From NCBI RefSeq assembly GCF_036688685.1, contig NZ_JAQQPS010000006.1, positions 124,001-188,000 on the forward strand: a DNA stretch of 64,000 bases. Direction: 5' to 3'. Positions 28,830 through 38,397 of the stretch are shown one piece after another. The translations under genes were made by a program, and so were the position numbers. How positions within the stretch are numbered: position 1 is the first letter of the stretch; each line of letters begins with the position of its first letter. The stretch is from JALYUM01 sp036688685 (GTDB taxonomy: Bacteria; Pseudomonadota; Gammaproteobacteria; Burkholderiales; Burkholderiaceae_D). The notes under the pieces were generated by a model. The model was not told where the DNA came from. It saw only the letters and a program-made list of their open reading frames with translations, and ran no database searches.

Positions 28830-29473
28830 GGAAGTGCATTGCCCTGCTCGGCGGCAGTTTCGATCCGGTCCACCTCGGCCACCTTGCACTGGCCGACACC
28901 TTCGTCCAGCTGTTACAGGCCGATGAACTGCGCGTGATTCCCGCACGGCCGTGGCAAAAATCGACCCTGCAGGCCAGCGATGCGCAGCGCATCGACATGC
29001 TGCAACTTGCCTTCGCGGCCAGCCGTGTACCTGTGGTGATCGACACCCAGGAACTCGAGCGCGATGGCCCAACCTATACCGTCGATACGCTGCGCGCGCT
29101 GCGCGCCGAACTGGGAGACGACGTTTCGCTCGTGTTCCTGATCGGCGCCGACCAGCTGCAGCGGCTCGACACCTGGCGCGACTGGCACGCGCTATTTGAA
29201 CTGGCGAATCTTGGCGTGGCTGCGCGCCCGGGATTTAGCCTCGCCGACGCTGCTCTGCCCCCTGCCGTGGTGCAGGAACTGGCGCTGCGTCGTGCGTCCC
29301 CGGAGCAGCTGCGCGCCACACCGTGCGGCCTTGTCAGCGTCGCGCCATCACTGGCTGTGGACGTCTCCGCCACCGAGATCCGGTCGGCGCTATGCCAGGA
29401 GGATAAGACAAATGCGCTTCTTCCTTCGGTAGTGCTAGACTACATTCAACAACATCATCTATACAAGAACTAA
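28826..29473 (+). CDS. nadD: Nicotinate-nucleotide adenylyltransferase
   Basis: 215 residues from a GTG at 28826 that overlaps the hemF stop (GTGA). It transfers AMP to nicotinate mononucleotide in NAD synthesis. The nucleotidyltransferase motif [12 protein letters not shown] and the C-terminal [10 protein letters not shown] (the ISSTxIR motif) are present. An upstream in-frame ATG at 28739 lies inside hemF and would add unrelated residues, so the GTG is preferred. Confidence 0.93.
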   Translation: MRKCIALLGGSFDPVHLGHLALADTFVQLLQADELRVIPARPWQKSTLQASDAQRIDMLQLAFAASRVPVVIDTQELERDGPTYTVDTLRALRAELGDDVSLVFLIGADQLQRLDTWRDWHALFELANLGVAARPGFSLADAALPPAVVQELALRRASPEQLRATPCGLVSVAPSLAVDVSATEIRSALCQEDKTNALLPSVVLDYIQQHHLYKN

Positions 29474-30156
29474 TGGATATCAAAAAACTGCAAACGCTCG
29501 TCGTCGACGCGCTCGAAGACGTCAAGGGCCAGGACATTCAGGTGTTCGACACCGTTCACCTGACCAGCCTGTTCGACCGCATCGCTGTCGTGTCGGGTAC
29601 CTCGAACCGCCAGACCAAGGCGCTGGCCGCATCGGTACGTGACAAGGTCAAGCTGGCCGGCGGCGACGTCATCGGCATGGAAGGCGAGGACACCGGTGAG
29701 TGGGTGCTGGTCGACCTGGGCGACATGATCGTCCACATCATGCAACCGGCCATTCGCCAGTACTACCGCCTCGAAGAAATCTGGGGCGACAAGCCGGTGA
29801 AACTGGGCGCCGCCAAGCGCAAGTCGACCCCGGAAGGCGAAGACGTCGCACTGGCCAAACCGAAGTCGAAGCACCTGGCCTCGACCCAGCCGGCGCCGGA
29901 AGTGAAACCTGTGCGCGAAACGAAGGCACCGGCCGCGAAAAAAGCTGCCGCCAAAACACCGGCCGCGAAGAAGCCTGCTGCTTCGAAAGCGATCGGCAAG
30001 GTCGTCAAGGTTGCACCATCGAAAACCGAAGTGGCAGCCGTCGCCGCGCTCAAGTCGCTGCCGCCGAAACGCGTGCGCGCAGCTGCTGCACCGGCCGACG
30101 CCGTGCCAGTCAAGAAGGTCATCAAGCGCAACGTCAAGAAGACCGACGAAGAGTAA
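29473..30156 (+). CDS. rsfS: Ribosomal silencing factor RsfS with long basic C-terminal extension
   Basis: 227 residues, about twice the usual 105-130. Residues 1-115 are the RsfS core ([20 protein letters not shown], then VVSGTSNRQTKALA and WVLVDLGDMIVHIMQP), which binds ribosomal protein L14 and blocks subunit joining in starvation. Residues about 117-227 are a disordered Lys/Ala/Pro tail with repeats such as APAAKKAAAKTPAAKKPAAS. The ATG overlaps the nadD stop by one base (TAATG). Confidence 0.93.
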   Translation: MDIKKLQTLVVDALEDVKGQDIQVFDTVHLTSLFDRIAVVSGTSNRQTKALAASVRDKVKLAGGDVIGMEGEDTGEWVLVDLGDMIVHIMQPAIRQYYRLEEIWGDKPVKLGAAKRKSTPEGEDVALAKPKSKHLASTQPAPEVKPVRETKAPAAKKAAAKTPAAKKPAASKAIGKVVKVAPSKTEVAAVAALKSLPPKRVRAAAAPADAVPVKKVIKRNVKKTDEE

Positions 30157-30162
30157 GCGTCC

Positions 30163-30633
30163 ATGCAGCTCATCATCGCAGCGGTGGGCCACAAGATGCC
30201 GGCCTGGATCGAAACCGGGTTTTCCGAGTACACCAAGCGCATGCCACCCGAGCTGCGCATCGTGCTCAAGGAAATCAAGCCGGTCGACCGGTCCGGCAGC
30301 AAGACCGCCGCCACCGCCATGGCGCTCGAACGTGAGCGTATCGAGCAAGCGCTGCCGAAAAACGTGCGCATCATCGCGCTCGACGAACGCGGCAAGGATT
30401 TGACCAGCGTGGGCCTGGCCCAGCAGCTCGAGACATGGCAGCAGGAGGGACGCGACACTGCGTTCCTGATCGGCGGGGCCGACGGGCTCGATCCCGCACT
30501 GAAGGCAAAAGCCGAAGGGCTGATTCGTATCTCCAGCATGACACTGCCGCATGGGGTAGTGCGTGTGATGCTGGCCGAACAACTGTACCGCGCCTGGTCG
30601 ATCACCCAGAATCATCCTTACCACCGCGTCTGA
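30163..30633 (+). CDS. rlmH: 23S rRNA pseudouridine-1915 N3-methyltransferase
   Basis: 156 residues, normal for this SPOUT methyltransferase, beginning [20 protein letters not shown]. The SAM-binding trefoil knot shows as [12 protein letters not shown] and the C-terminal [20 protein letters not shown]. It methylates pseudouridine 1915 in helix 69 of 23S rRNA. It starts 6 bases after rsfS; the two are linked in most bacteria. Confidence 0.96.
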   Translation: MQLIIAAVGHKMPAWIETGFSEYTKRMPPELRIVLKEIKPVDRSGSKTAATAMALERERIEQALPKNVRIIALDERGKDLTSVGLAQQLETWQQEGRDTAFLIGGADGLDPALKAKAEGLIRISSMTLPHGVVRVMLAEQLYRAWSITQNHPYHRV

Positions 30634-30650
30634 CGTCACACTCCCCTATC

Positions 30651-31268
30651 GTGAAACTGCTCGACCGAAAAATCTACCTCGCCTCAAAAAGCCCGCGCCG
30701 GCGCGAACTGCTGCGCCAGGTCGGCATCGATTTTGAATTGCTCATGTTGCGCAACGATCCAAGCCGCGGCGTGGACGTGACCGAAGACGTCAACGCCCAG
30801 GAAAGTCCGGAAAATTACGTGGCCCGGGTAGCGCTCGAAAAAGGCGCCTTCGCCTGGAACATGGTGATGACGCGGCGCCTGACGCCGCGCCCGGTGCTCA
30901 GCGCCGACACCACCGTCACGATGGATGGCGTCATCCTCGGCAAACCAGCAGGACAAAAGGAAGCGGTGGCGATGCTCGAACAGCTGTCGGGCCGCACGCA
31001 CGAGGTGCTGACGGCCGTGGCCGTGCACTACAAGGACATGGCCGAGCAGATCACGCAGGTGTCGAAAGTGCGCTTTGCCACCCTGTCGCCGGCCGCCATC
31101 CGCGCCTACTGCGCCACCTCCGAGCCCTACGACAAGGCCGGCGGCTACGGCATCCAGGGCCTGGCGGCCCTGTTCGTCGAGCATATCGAGGGCAGCCACT
31201 CCGGCATCATGGGCTTGCCGCTGTTCGAAACGGCGCAGCTGTTGCGCCGCGCCGGCGTCCCGATATAG
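30651..31268 (+). CDS. maf: Maf-family nucleotide pyrophosphatase
   Basis: 205 residues from a GTG at 30651 (VKLLDRKIYLASKSPRRREL). The Maf signature ASKSPRRRELL and the catalytic SADTTVTMDGVILGKP are present. Maf proteins hydrolyse dTTP/UTP or modified nucleotides to monophosphates, and are proposed to restrain cell division or clean the nucleotide pool. It begins 17 bases after rlmH. Confidence 0.92.
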   Translation: MKLLDRKIYLASKSPRRRELLRQVGIDFELLMLRNDPSRGVDVTEDVNAQESPENYVARVALEKGAFAWNMVMTRRLTPRPVLSADTTVTMDGVILGKPAGQKEAVAMLEQLSGRTHEVLTAVAVHYKDMAEQITQVSKVRFATLSPAAIRAYCATSEPYDKAGGYGIQGLAALFVEHIEGSHSGIMGLPLFETAQLLRRAGVPI

Positions 31269-31328
31269 CGCTCACTGCCCGGCGTTGAACGGGTATCATG
31301 TCAGCCTGAACAACCTAGCTGGCGCCTC

Positions 31329-32792
31329 ATGAACGAAGACATCCTGATCAATATCACCCCGCAGGAAACGCGCGTCGCGCTGATCCTGCAGGGCGCAGTG
31401 CAGGAGTTGCACATCGAGCGCACGCTCACGCGTGGCCTGGCCGGGAATGTCTACTCGGGCAAGGTCGTGCGGGTGTTGCCGGGCATGCAGTCGGCCTTCA
31501 TCGACATCGGCCTGGAACGCGCCGCCTTTTTGCACGTGGCCGATATCTGGGAAGCGCGCACCCATGACGGCACCGCCAGCACGCCGGCACCCATTGAAAA
31601 AATCCTGTTCGACGGCCAGGTGCTGACGGTGCAGGTGATCAAGGACCCGATCGGCACCAAGGGTGCACGCCTGTCGACGCAGATCTCGATTGCCGGGCGC
31701 ATGCTGGTCTACCTGCCGCAAGACAAACACATCGGCATCTCGCAGAAAATCGAAAAGGAAGCCGAGCGCGAACGCCTGCGCACGCGCCTGCAAAGCCTGT
31801 TACCAGCGGAAGAAAAAGGCGGCTACATCGTGCGCACGATGGCCGAGGAAGCTAGCGACGCCGACATTGCCGCCGACGTCGACTACCTGCGCAAAACCTG
31901 GAGTGCCATCGTCCACGGCGCCCGCACCCGTCCCGCCACCAGCCTGCTGTACCAGGATCTGAACCTGGCCCAGCGCGTGCTGCGCGACTTCGTGCACGAC
32001 GAAACGGCCACCATCCAGGTCGACTCGCGCGAGAACCACGCCATGCTGGTGGAATTCGCCAAAACGTACACCCCGAGTGTACTGGCGCGCCTGCAGCACT
32101 ACACCGGCGAGCGCCCGCTGTTCGACCTGTATGGCGTGGAAGAAGAGATCCTGCGCGCGCTGGGCCGGCGCGTCGACCTGAAATCGGGCGGCTACCTGAT
32201 CGTCGACCAGACCGAGGCCATGACCACCATCGACGTGAACACGGGCGGTTTTGTGGGCGGGCGCAATTTCGCCGACACGATTTTCAAAACCAACCTGGAA
32301 GCGGCGCATGCCATCGCGCGCCAGCTACGCCTGCGTAACCTGGGCGGCATCATCATCCTCGACTTCATCGACATGGACAACAACGAGCACAAGAACACCG
32401 TGCTGGCCGAGTTGAAGAAGACGCTCTCGCGCGACCGCACCAAGGTCTCGGTGAGTAATTTCTCGGCCCTGGGCCTGGTCGAGATGACGAGGAAGCGCAC
32501 GCGCGAGTCGCTCGCCCACATCCTGTGCGAACCGTGCCCGGCCTGCAGCGGCAAGGGCCAGGTCAAGACCTCGCGCACGATCTGCTACGAAATCCTGCGT
32601 GAACTGATGCGCGAAGCGAAGCAGTTCAACCCGCGCGAGTTTCGCATCCTGGCCTCGCAGGAAGTGGTCGATCTGTTCCTTGAAGAAGAGTCGCAGCACC
32701 TGGCCATGCTGGGCGACTTCGTGGGCAAACGGATTTCGCTGCAGGTCGAGACCGGCTATCACCAGGAACAGTACGACATCATTTTGATGTGA
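31329..32792 (+). CDS. rng: Ribonuclease G
   Basis: 487 residues, typical of RNase G rather than the much longer RNase E. The N-terminal S1 domain (GNVYSGKVVRVLPGMQSAFI) is followed by the catalytic DNase I-like region with IDVNTGGFVGG and IIILDFIDMDN, which supply the two metal-binding aspartates, and by the zinc-link cysteines CEPCPAC. It processes the 5' end of 16S rRNA and degrades mRNAs at AU-rich single-stranded sites. Last of the block; 60 bases after maf. Confidence 0.95.
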   Translation: MNEDILINITPQETRVALILQGAVQELHIERTLTRGLAGNVYSGKVVRVLPGMQSAFIDIGLERAAFLHVADIWEARTHDGTASTPAPIEKILFDGQVLTVQVIKDPIGTKGARLSTQISIAGRMLVYLPQDKHIGISQKIEKEAERERLRTRLQSLLPAEEKGGYIVRTMAEEASDADIAADVDYLRKTWSAIVHGARTRPATSLLYQDLNLAQRVLRDFVHDETATIQVDSRENHAMLVEFAKTYTPSVLARLQHYTGERPLFDLYGVEEEILRALGRRVDLKSGGYLIVDQTEAMTTIDVNTGGFVGGRNFADTIFKTNLEAAHAIARQLRLRNLGGIIILDFIDMDNNEHKNTVLAELKKTLSRDRTKVSVSNFSALGLVEMTRKRTRESLAHILCEPCPACSGKGQVKTSRTICYEILRELMREAKQFNPREFRILASQEVVDLFLEEESQHLAMLGDFVGKRISLQVETGYHQEQYDIILM

Positions 32793-32844
32793 TGTGTATT
32801 CGCGCAGGGTATCAATATGGCATGCTTGAAGAGGATCGCCTGAC

Positions 32845-33420
32845 ATGCGCCTGATCGTCAGAAGCGGCCTGGTACTGCTACTGGCGCTGGCCGCAGCGAC
32901 CGCCCTGCTGGTTGGCGCCGGCTTGCGCGACGACGTCCAGGTCAGTGACGTCGGCGTCGTACTCGGCTCGAAAGTCATGCCCGACGGCACGCCCTCGGCG
33001 CGCCTGCGGGCCCGCCTCGACCGGGCCGCCGACCTGTACGGGCAAGGCATGTTTGCGCATCTGATCGTCAGCGGTGGAACCGGCGTCGAACGCTTCAGCG
33101 AAGCCCGGGTCATGGCGCGCTACCTCGCTGAACAGCGCGGGGTCCCAGCCGCAGCCATCCTGCTCGATGAGCATGGCGACGACACCGACGCGACAGCCCG
33201 CAACAGCGCTGCCATCATGCGCGCGCACGGCTTCGCCAGTGCGCTGGTCGTCACCCAGTATTTCCACATTCCGCGCAGCCGGTATGCGCTGCGGCGGGCG
33301 AATATCGCCACTGTGCACGCCGCGCATGCGCATTTCTTCGAGGCGCGCGACATCTATTCGACGGCGCGGGAAATCGTCGCACTGCCGGCGTACTGGATCA
33401 ACAGCCTGCGCACAAGCTAG
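32845..33420 (+). CDS. YdcF/SanA-family (DUF218) envelope protein
   Basis: 191 residues with one N-terminal hydrophobic segment (LVLLLALAAATALLVGAG), then the DUF218 fold: VGVVLGSKVMPDGTPSARLR, HLIVSGGTGVERFSEARVMA, DATARNSAAIM and VVTQYFHIPRSRYAL. Relatives include SanA, ElyC and YdcF, connected with envelope integrity and lipid-carrier recycling; the exact substrate is unknown. It precedes the metalloprotease gene by 9 bases. Confidence 0.85.
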   Translation: MRLIVRSGLVLLLALAAATALLVGAGLRDDVQVSDVGVVLGSKVMPDGTPSARLRARLDRAADLYGQGMFAHLIVSGGTGVERFSEARVMARYLAEQRGVPAAAILLDEHGDDTDATARNSAAIMRAHGFASALVVTQYFHIPRSRYALRRANIATVHAAHAHFFEARDIYSTAREIVALPAYWINSLRTS

Positions 33421-33429
33421 GCGACACCC

Positions 33430-34431
33430 ATGCGCACATCGCTGTTCACCGAATTCAAGGAAGGCACAGCGCTGGCGCGTACCGATTTGGCGCTGACCAG
33501 ACAACTGCTGCGGCATTACCAGACCAGCACATTGCTGCCGGCCCGGCGCGGCCTGTGTCGCTCGACCTGCGTCGTGCTGGCCTGGAACATCCAGCAAGCC
33601 CGCGTCGTCTTCCCGCACGATCCGGCACTGATCCGCGGCGTCATCTCGGGCGCCCCCTGCGCCAACGCACTCGCCGCCTGGGGCGACCAGCAACGGCACT
33701 GGATCGTCGTCACCGAAGGACTCATGCGTGCGCTGCACGACGCTGCCGAAGCGCATGCGGCGCGCCTGCTGGCCGCCTTTCCCGCAGCGTTTGCCTCGGT
33801 TCCCGGCCAGCGCCTGCTCGCGGCGACACCGCTGCAAGGCTTCGACACCATGCTCGGCGCCTTGCTGTACTTCGGCGCCATGTCGTTCGTGGCATCGCAC
33901 GAACTCGGGCATCACCTGGCCGGGCACGGCGCCTATTTCAGTGGCCAGGCGCACAAGGGCCGCTGGGACGTTCCCCAGGCCCTCGAGCGCCAGGCCGATG
34001 CGATCGGGGTGGCGGCGGCCCTCCTGTCGGTCAGCAAACTAATGCGGCGACTGTTCACGGCCGCGGGCCTGCCGCCGTCCGGGCGCCAGCAGCAGCAGGC
34101 GCTCATCGCCATCGTCTTCACCGCTGGGGTGCTCACCAGCGCCGCGCGGCTGCTGCCGGCGGGCTTCGATTTCAACGGGGCGCATTCGCCCAACGCCTAC
34201 CGCATGCTCAGGATTGCCGCAACCTTGCTGCGGCCGCTGCGCTCCCTGCTGCTGCTCGATGATGCCACACGCAAATCGATCCGGCGCCAGTGCCTGGAAG
34301 CCGTGCTCGGCCCGGCCCAGCATGTACGCGGCATGCAGCAGGCGCTGCACGCCCCGGCCTTCCAGGCCTACACCTCGCAGCTCGATGCCGGCTTTCGGCT
34401 GTTCAAGGACAACCTGCCCGAGCCGTCCTGA
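33430..34431 (+). CDS. Predicted zinc metallopeptidase with M48-like motif
   Basis: 333 residues, no family recognised with certainty. The zincin motif HELGHH lies at 157-162 in a hydrophobic helix (ALLYFGAMSFVASHELGHHL), and a plausible third ligand is E186 in ERQADAIG, the spacing and form (ExxxD) seen in M48 peptidases. There is no signal peptide; the flanking hydrophobic helices could be membrane-embedded. The C-terminal 130 residues are helical and Arg-rich. Confidence 0.6.
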   Translation: MRTSLFTEFKEGTALARTDLALTRQLLRHYQTSTLLPARRGLCRSTCVVLAWNIQQARVVFPHDPALIRGVISGAPCANALAAWGDQQRHWIVVTEGLMRALHDAAEAHAARLLAAFPAAFASVPGQRLLAATPLQGFDTMLGALLYFGAMSFVASHELGHHLAGHGAYFSGQAHKGRWDVPQALERQADAIGVAAALLSVSKLMRRLFTAAGLPPSGRQQQQALIAIVFTAGVLTSAARLLPAGFDFNGAHSPNAYRMLRIAATLLRPLRSLLLLDDATRKSIRRQCLEAVLGPAQHVRGMQQALHAPAFQAYTSQLDAGFRLFKDNLPEPS

Positions 34432-34604
34432 GCCTGGCAACCGCGTCACGCTGCGCTTCTGACTCAGCCATTGACGAGAGACAATATTGCCCACGCGCAT
34501 CTGCATAAACGCTATGCTGTGCATGCCCGGCGTTCTGCAGCAGAACCTGTCTTTGCAGTGCGCACCGACGGCAGCTTCACCATCGACCTTACAAGGAGCG
34601 TCCA

Positions 34605-35267
34605 TTGAAATCCAGTCCGGCCAGGTATGTCATCGCTATCAGCTTGTGCACGCTCGCGCTTCAGGCCAATGGGCAGATTTCAAAATGTATTGATCCGAAA
34701 AGCGGGGCGACGACGTATTCCAACACGGGTTGCGCCACGCACGAACAAATAACCACCATCAGGACCGCCCCCGCGCCGACGCAAGCGGCACCCGCCGCCG
34801 CACCTGTAGCCGCACCTGTAGCGGCATCTGTTGCGGCAAGCCCCGCCAATTTGCCACCTGTGCTGCCGGACAAAGCAGCGACAGATCGCCTTGTCCAGGC
34901 TGAGCTGGCCCGATTGTCCAGAGAAGCGGACGCGGCGCGCAACAAGGCGAGCTCGTTCGAGTGCGAGCAGGCAAAAAGGGCACTGGCTGTTCGGCGAAGT
35001 CGGGTGACCAGATTCCAGTCCGATGCCCGGGAGCCTGCCATCGATGTCGACGGCGCCTGTGGGTACGAGCGAGCGCCGAATGCGCGACCTGAGCCGGTTG
35101 CGGGCGCCGATGCGGCGCGCAGCGGCGACCAGGCCCAGCTGGTCAATTGTGATCCGGCCGGGTGTTGGGACACGCGTGGTCGTCGTTATCCACGCGCCGG
35201 AAACGTACTGCAACGGCCATTTGGCGGCGTCTGCAATCTCGAGGGCAAGAAATGGAACTGCCGTTGA
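34605..35267 (+). CDS. Secreted DUF4124-like protein
   Basis: 220 residues from a TTG start, supported by AAGGAG 6 bases upstream. A signal peptide (YVIAISLCTLALQANG) leads into ISKCIDPKSGATTYSNTGCA, the DUF4124 signature with two Cys. Residues 50-85 are an Ala/Pro repeat linker (AAPVAAPVAASVAASPAN). The C-terminal part contains a coil (LVQAELARLSREADAARNKA) and three to four further cysteines. Probably periplasmic; role unknown. Confidence 0.7.
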   Translation: MKSSPARYVIAISLCTLALQANGQISKCIDPKSGATTYSNTGCATHEQITTIRTAPAPTQAAPAAAPVAAPVAASVAASPANLPPVLPDKAATDRLVQAELARLSREADAARNKASSFECEQAKRALAVRRSRVTRFQSDAREPAIDVDGACGYERAPNARPEPVAGADAARSGDQAQLVNCDPAGCWDTRGRRYPRAGNVLQRPFGGVCNLEGKKWNCR

Positions 35268-35297
35268 TTCATAGCACCAAATAAATGTGCCAAAGGC

Positions 35298-36515
35298 TCA
35301 GCAGGCGGTGGGCCGCGCATGTTCGACTTCGAGGCCGAACAGCGGCCGCAAACGCGTGCCCAGCACATTGCCGATGAATGCGGCGACCAGCCACAGCCAG
35401 CCGTGCAGGCTGCCCGACACGATGCCGCTGAAGAAGGCGCCGATATTGCAGCCGTACGCCAGGCGCGCGCCGAAGCCCAGCATCAGGCCGCCCAGCACGG
35501 CAGCGAACAGCGAGCGCATCGGCACGCGCCACACCGGCGCATAGCGGCCGGCCAGCGCGGCGGCCAGCATGGCGCCGAGCACGATGCCGATGTCCATCAC
35601 CGACGTCACATCCTGCGCAATGGGCGCGGCCAGCGCAGCCGCATTGGCCTTGGTCGACCAGTAGGCCCATTTGGCGGTATCGATGCCGAACACCGATGCC
35701 GCCTTCGCACCCCACAGCGCAAACGCGGACGTCACGCCCCACGGCCGGCCCGACAGCGCCATGGTGGTGAAATTGAGGACCACCAGCGCGAGGGCGCCGG
35801 CCACCAGCGGCCACGGGCCGTGCAGCCAGCGCGAGCCGTGGGCCGGCCGCAGTTGCGCGTTGAAGAGTTTGCCGTGACGGCGCTTCTCGACCAGCACCGT
35901 GAGCGCGGCGATCGCAGCAAACACGACCCAGTTCAGCGCCAGTGCCGGGGCCAGGCCCAGATCCTTGACCAGGGAAATCGGTTCCAGATGGGGCAGCGCG
36001 GCCCAGAACGGCATGTAGGCGGTACCAATCAGGGAACCGACCACGAAGGCGATCAGGGTGACAATCATGCGCGTGCTGCCGCCGCCCACCGTGTACAAGG
36101 TGCCGGAGGCGCAACCGCCGCCGAGCTGCATGCCGATGCCGAAGATGAAGGCGCCCACGATCACGGAGGTGCCGGCGGGCTGGATCAAGCCTGCCACGGG
36201 CGTGCCGAACAGCGTGCCGGCGGACAGCGCCGGGAAAAACAGCGCCACGCCGACCGCCAGCATCAGCATTTGCGTACGTAAGCCCTGGCCGCGCCCGTCG
36301 GAAATGAAGACCCGCCAGGCCGAGGTGAAGCCGAAGGCCGCGTGATACAGTGACACGCCGAGCAGCGCACCGACGACATATAAAGCGCTCCGGCGCGCAC
36401 CGGCAACCTGGGCCAGATACCATGCGCCGCATACAAGGAACAGGAGTGCGACGCCAAGCGGGGTTGGATTCATGCCCGCGAACGGGCGCTGGGACAGCGA
36501 TGCTGAAGTGGACAT
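35298..36515 (-). CDS. YeeE/YedE-family sulfur-compound transporter
   Basis: 405 residues, about ten membrane segments in two halves. The first half carries GMQLGGGCASGTLYTVGGGS and the second LGFGARLAYGCNIGAFFSGI, each with the conserved Cys that relays thiosulfate in the characterised member TsuA. It is therefore predicted to import thiosulfate or a related sulfur species. Start MSTSASLSQRPFAGMNPTPL at 36515. It stands alone and runs toward the DUF4124 gene (31-base gap). Confidence 0.87.
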   Translation of the reverse strand: MSTSASLSQRPFAGMNPTPLGVALLFLVCGAWYLAQVAGARRSALYVVGALLGVSLYHAAFGFTSAWRVFISDGRGQGLRTQMLMLAVGVALFFPALSAGTLFGTPVAGLIQPAGTSVIVGAFIFGIGMQLGGGCASGTLYTVGGGSTRMIVTLIAFVVGSLIGTAYMPFWAALPHLEPISLVKDLGLAPALALNWVVFAAIAALTVLVEKRRHGKLFNAQLRPAHGSRWLHGPWPLVAGALALVVLNFTTMALSGRPWGVTSAFALWGAKAASVFGIDTAKWAYWSTKANAAALAAPIAQDVTSVMDIGIVLGAMLAAALAGRYAPVWRVPMRSLFAAVLGGLMLGFGARLAYGCNIGAFFSGIVSGSLHGWLWLVAAFIGNVLGTRLRPLFGLEVEHARPTAC

Positions 36516-36615
36516 GTGGGAGGCTGACCGAAAGTAGATAGCCAGCCATTCTGGCCTCTTTTACGCATTCCTGTCGCTCACCCTGGCAGACACCCTCAAT
36601 TCGCTACAAGGCTTC

Positions 36616-37275
36616 ATGAAAAATCGCCTGCTGTTTGCCGCCACACTGGCCGCCGCCCTCCTCCTCGGCTGGTACGCCGCCCGTTATGCCGACCGCACGC
36701 GCGACGCCCAAGCGCAGCAACTTCAGTCGCTGGTTACGACCACGCAACAGGAACTGGCAGGCCACACCAGTTACACCTCTTACCTCACGGCGGGCAAGCA
36801 GACGCTGGGCGGACAAGTGAAGCTGCTGACCGCGACCTTGGTGCGCGAAGAAGGCCTCACGCAAATCATCCACCGCACCATCCTGCCGCACCTGGGTTCC
36901 AGCGGGACCGTCGCCATCTGGTACGCGGCCGAATATGCCTTCGGTTTCGATTTGCGGCCCGACCAGTTCGAGCTGCGCGCCACGTCGTCCGGCATCGAAG
37001 TGCGCGTCAAAAAGCCGGCGCTGGTGGCGACGCCGGCGGTCTCGAAGCTGACCTATAAAGTGCTCGAAGGCGGCGTCCTGGTCGACGAAAAAGCTGCCGT
37101 ACTCAAACTGTACGAAGAGGCTGCCGGACGCGCCCGGCGTCAGGGCGCCGCGATGGCGAGCGACCCGGCGGTGGTGGCGCTGTGCGAGAAAAAGCTGCTC
37201 GAATTTTTGTATGGCTTTATCGAACAACAGCCGGGTGTCAAAGTGGTGCCGCGCATTACCGTGGTCTATCGCTAG
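36616..37275 (+). CDS. DUF4230-like membrane-anchored protein
   Basis: 219 residues. An N-terminal hydrophobic anchor (LLFAATLAAALLLGWYAARY) precedes a soluble domain with segments RTILPHLGSSGTVAIWYAAE and ELRATSSGIEVRVKKPAL. The pattern resembles DUF4230 proteins, single-pass with an alpha/beta domain; assignment is by appearance. Function unknown. Confidence 0.55.
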   Translation: MKNRLLFAATLAAALLLGWYAARYADRTRDAQAQQLQSLVTTTQQELAGHTSYTSYLTAGKQTLGGQVKLLTATLVREEGLTQIIHRTILPHLGSSGTVAIWYAAEYAFGFDLRPDQFELRATSSGIEVRVKKPALVATPAVSKLTYKVLEGGVLVDEKAAVLKLYEEAAGRARRQGAAMASDPAVVALCEKKLLEFLYGFIEQQPGVKVVPRITVVYR

Positions 37276-37466
37276 CGCCGGCATCGCGGTGGCGCTGCGC
37301 ATGGGCCGATTCACCACGAATATAATTTCCTTTGAGAATTTTCTCAATTAATTCATGGACTTGGACGAATTCACCTGCCGCGTCATCTACACTAATGCTT
37401 ACTCGGGCGTGAAAATTCCATCAAGAATGATTGTGTGTCCTGAATAAATTCTGGTGCAGGATACCT

Positions 37467-38348
37467 ATGTTCGCTGTTCATCAAACCGCTGTGCCGGCCA
37501 CGCTGGCGCGCGCCAGCGCCGGGCGCAAGATCGCAATTGCATGCCTGCTGGCACTCGGATGTTCCAACGCCGCCTGGGCTACGCCCATCCTGGGGGCTGC
37601 ACAATCGTTCACCGTGCTGGGCGGATCCACCGTGACCAACACCGGGCTGACCACGGTGAACGGCGACGTCGGTGTGGCGCCCGGCACGGCGCTGACGGGT
37701 TTCGGGTCGGCCACGCTGCTCGGCACGCTCCACAGCGATGACGCTGCCGCGACGCTGGCGCACGGCGACGCGCTTGCCGCCAACAACTACCTGGCCAGCC
37801 TGGCGTTCACGCGCGACCTGTCCGGCCTCGACCTGGGTGGCATGACGCTCGGCGCCGGCATCTACCGCATCGCCTCGAGCGCCCAGTTGACCGGGACGCT
37901 GGTACTGGATGCGCAAAACATGGCCAACGCGCTGTTTGTCTTCCAGATCGGCACCACCCTGACCACGGCCACCGCCGCGGCCGTGAACGTCATCAACGGC
38001 AGCGCGGACACCGGCGTGTTTTTCGGCGTCGGCACCTCCGCCGTGCTCGGCGCGGGCAGCATGTTTGCCGGCAATATCATTGCGAACGACAGCATCACCC
38101 TGAGCGCCGCAGCGTCGCTCTTGTGCGGCCGCGCGCTGGCCCTGAACGGCGCGGTGACGCTCGACACCAACCGGGTCTCGAACGATTGCAGCGCGGGCGG
38201 CGCGCTCGGCACCACCAGCCTCGACTATGGCAGCGAAGGCTTTGCCGGTATCGCCGCCGGGCAGGATCTGCCGGAGCCGGCCAGCGCGCTGCTGCTGCCA
38301 CTCGGGCTGGCGGCGCTCGCGTACGGCCGCAGGCGCCGGGGGGCGTAA
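37467..38348 (+). CDS. DUF3494 ice-binding-like protein with PEP-CTERM sorting signal
   Basis: 293 residues from the ATG at 37467, which has AGGA at good spacing. A signal peptide (IAIACLLALGCSNAAWA) is followed by a DUF3494 beta-solenoid: PILGAAQSFTVLGGSTVTNT, GVAPGTALTGFG, and VFQIGTTLTTATAAAVNVIN, as in bacterial ice-binding proteins. The C-terminus has LPEPASALLLPLGLAALAYG followed by RRRRGA, a PEP-CTERM signal processed by exosortase. The product is likely anchored outside or secreted into the matrix and may bind ice or act as an adhesin. Confidence 0.87.
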   Translation: MFAVHQTAVPATLARASAGRKIAIACLLALGCSNAAWATPILGAAQSFTVLGGSTVTNTGLTTVNGDVGVAPGTALTGFGSATLLGTLHSDDAAATLAHGDALAANNYLASLAFTRDLSGLDLGGMTLGAGIYRIASSAQLTGTLVLDAQNMANALFVFQIGTTLTTATAAAVNVINGSADTGVFFGVGTSAVLGAGSMFAGNIIANDSITLSAAASLLCGRALALNGAVTLDTNRVSNDCSAGGALGTTSLDYGSEGFAGIAAGQDLPEPASALLLPLGLAALAYGRRRRGA

Positions 38349-38397
38349 GACAGAGGCCGCCTATTCCTGGCGTGATCAAGAATCGAAAGGATGCAGT

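Noticed and set aside
34471..34520. TTGACG at 34471 as a -35 box for the DUF4124 gene.
   Set aside because: No acceptable -10 hexamer lies 16-18 bases downstream.
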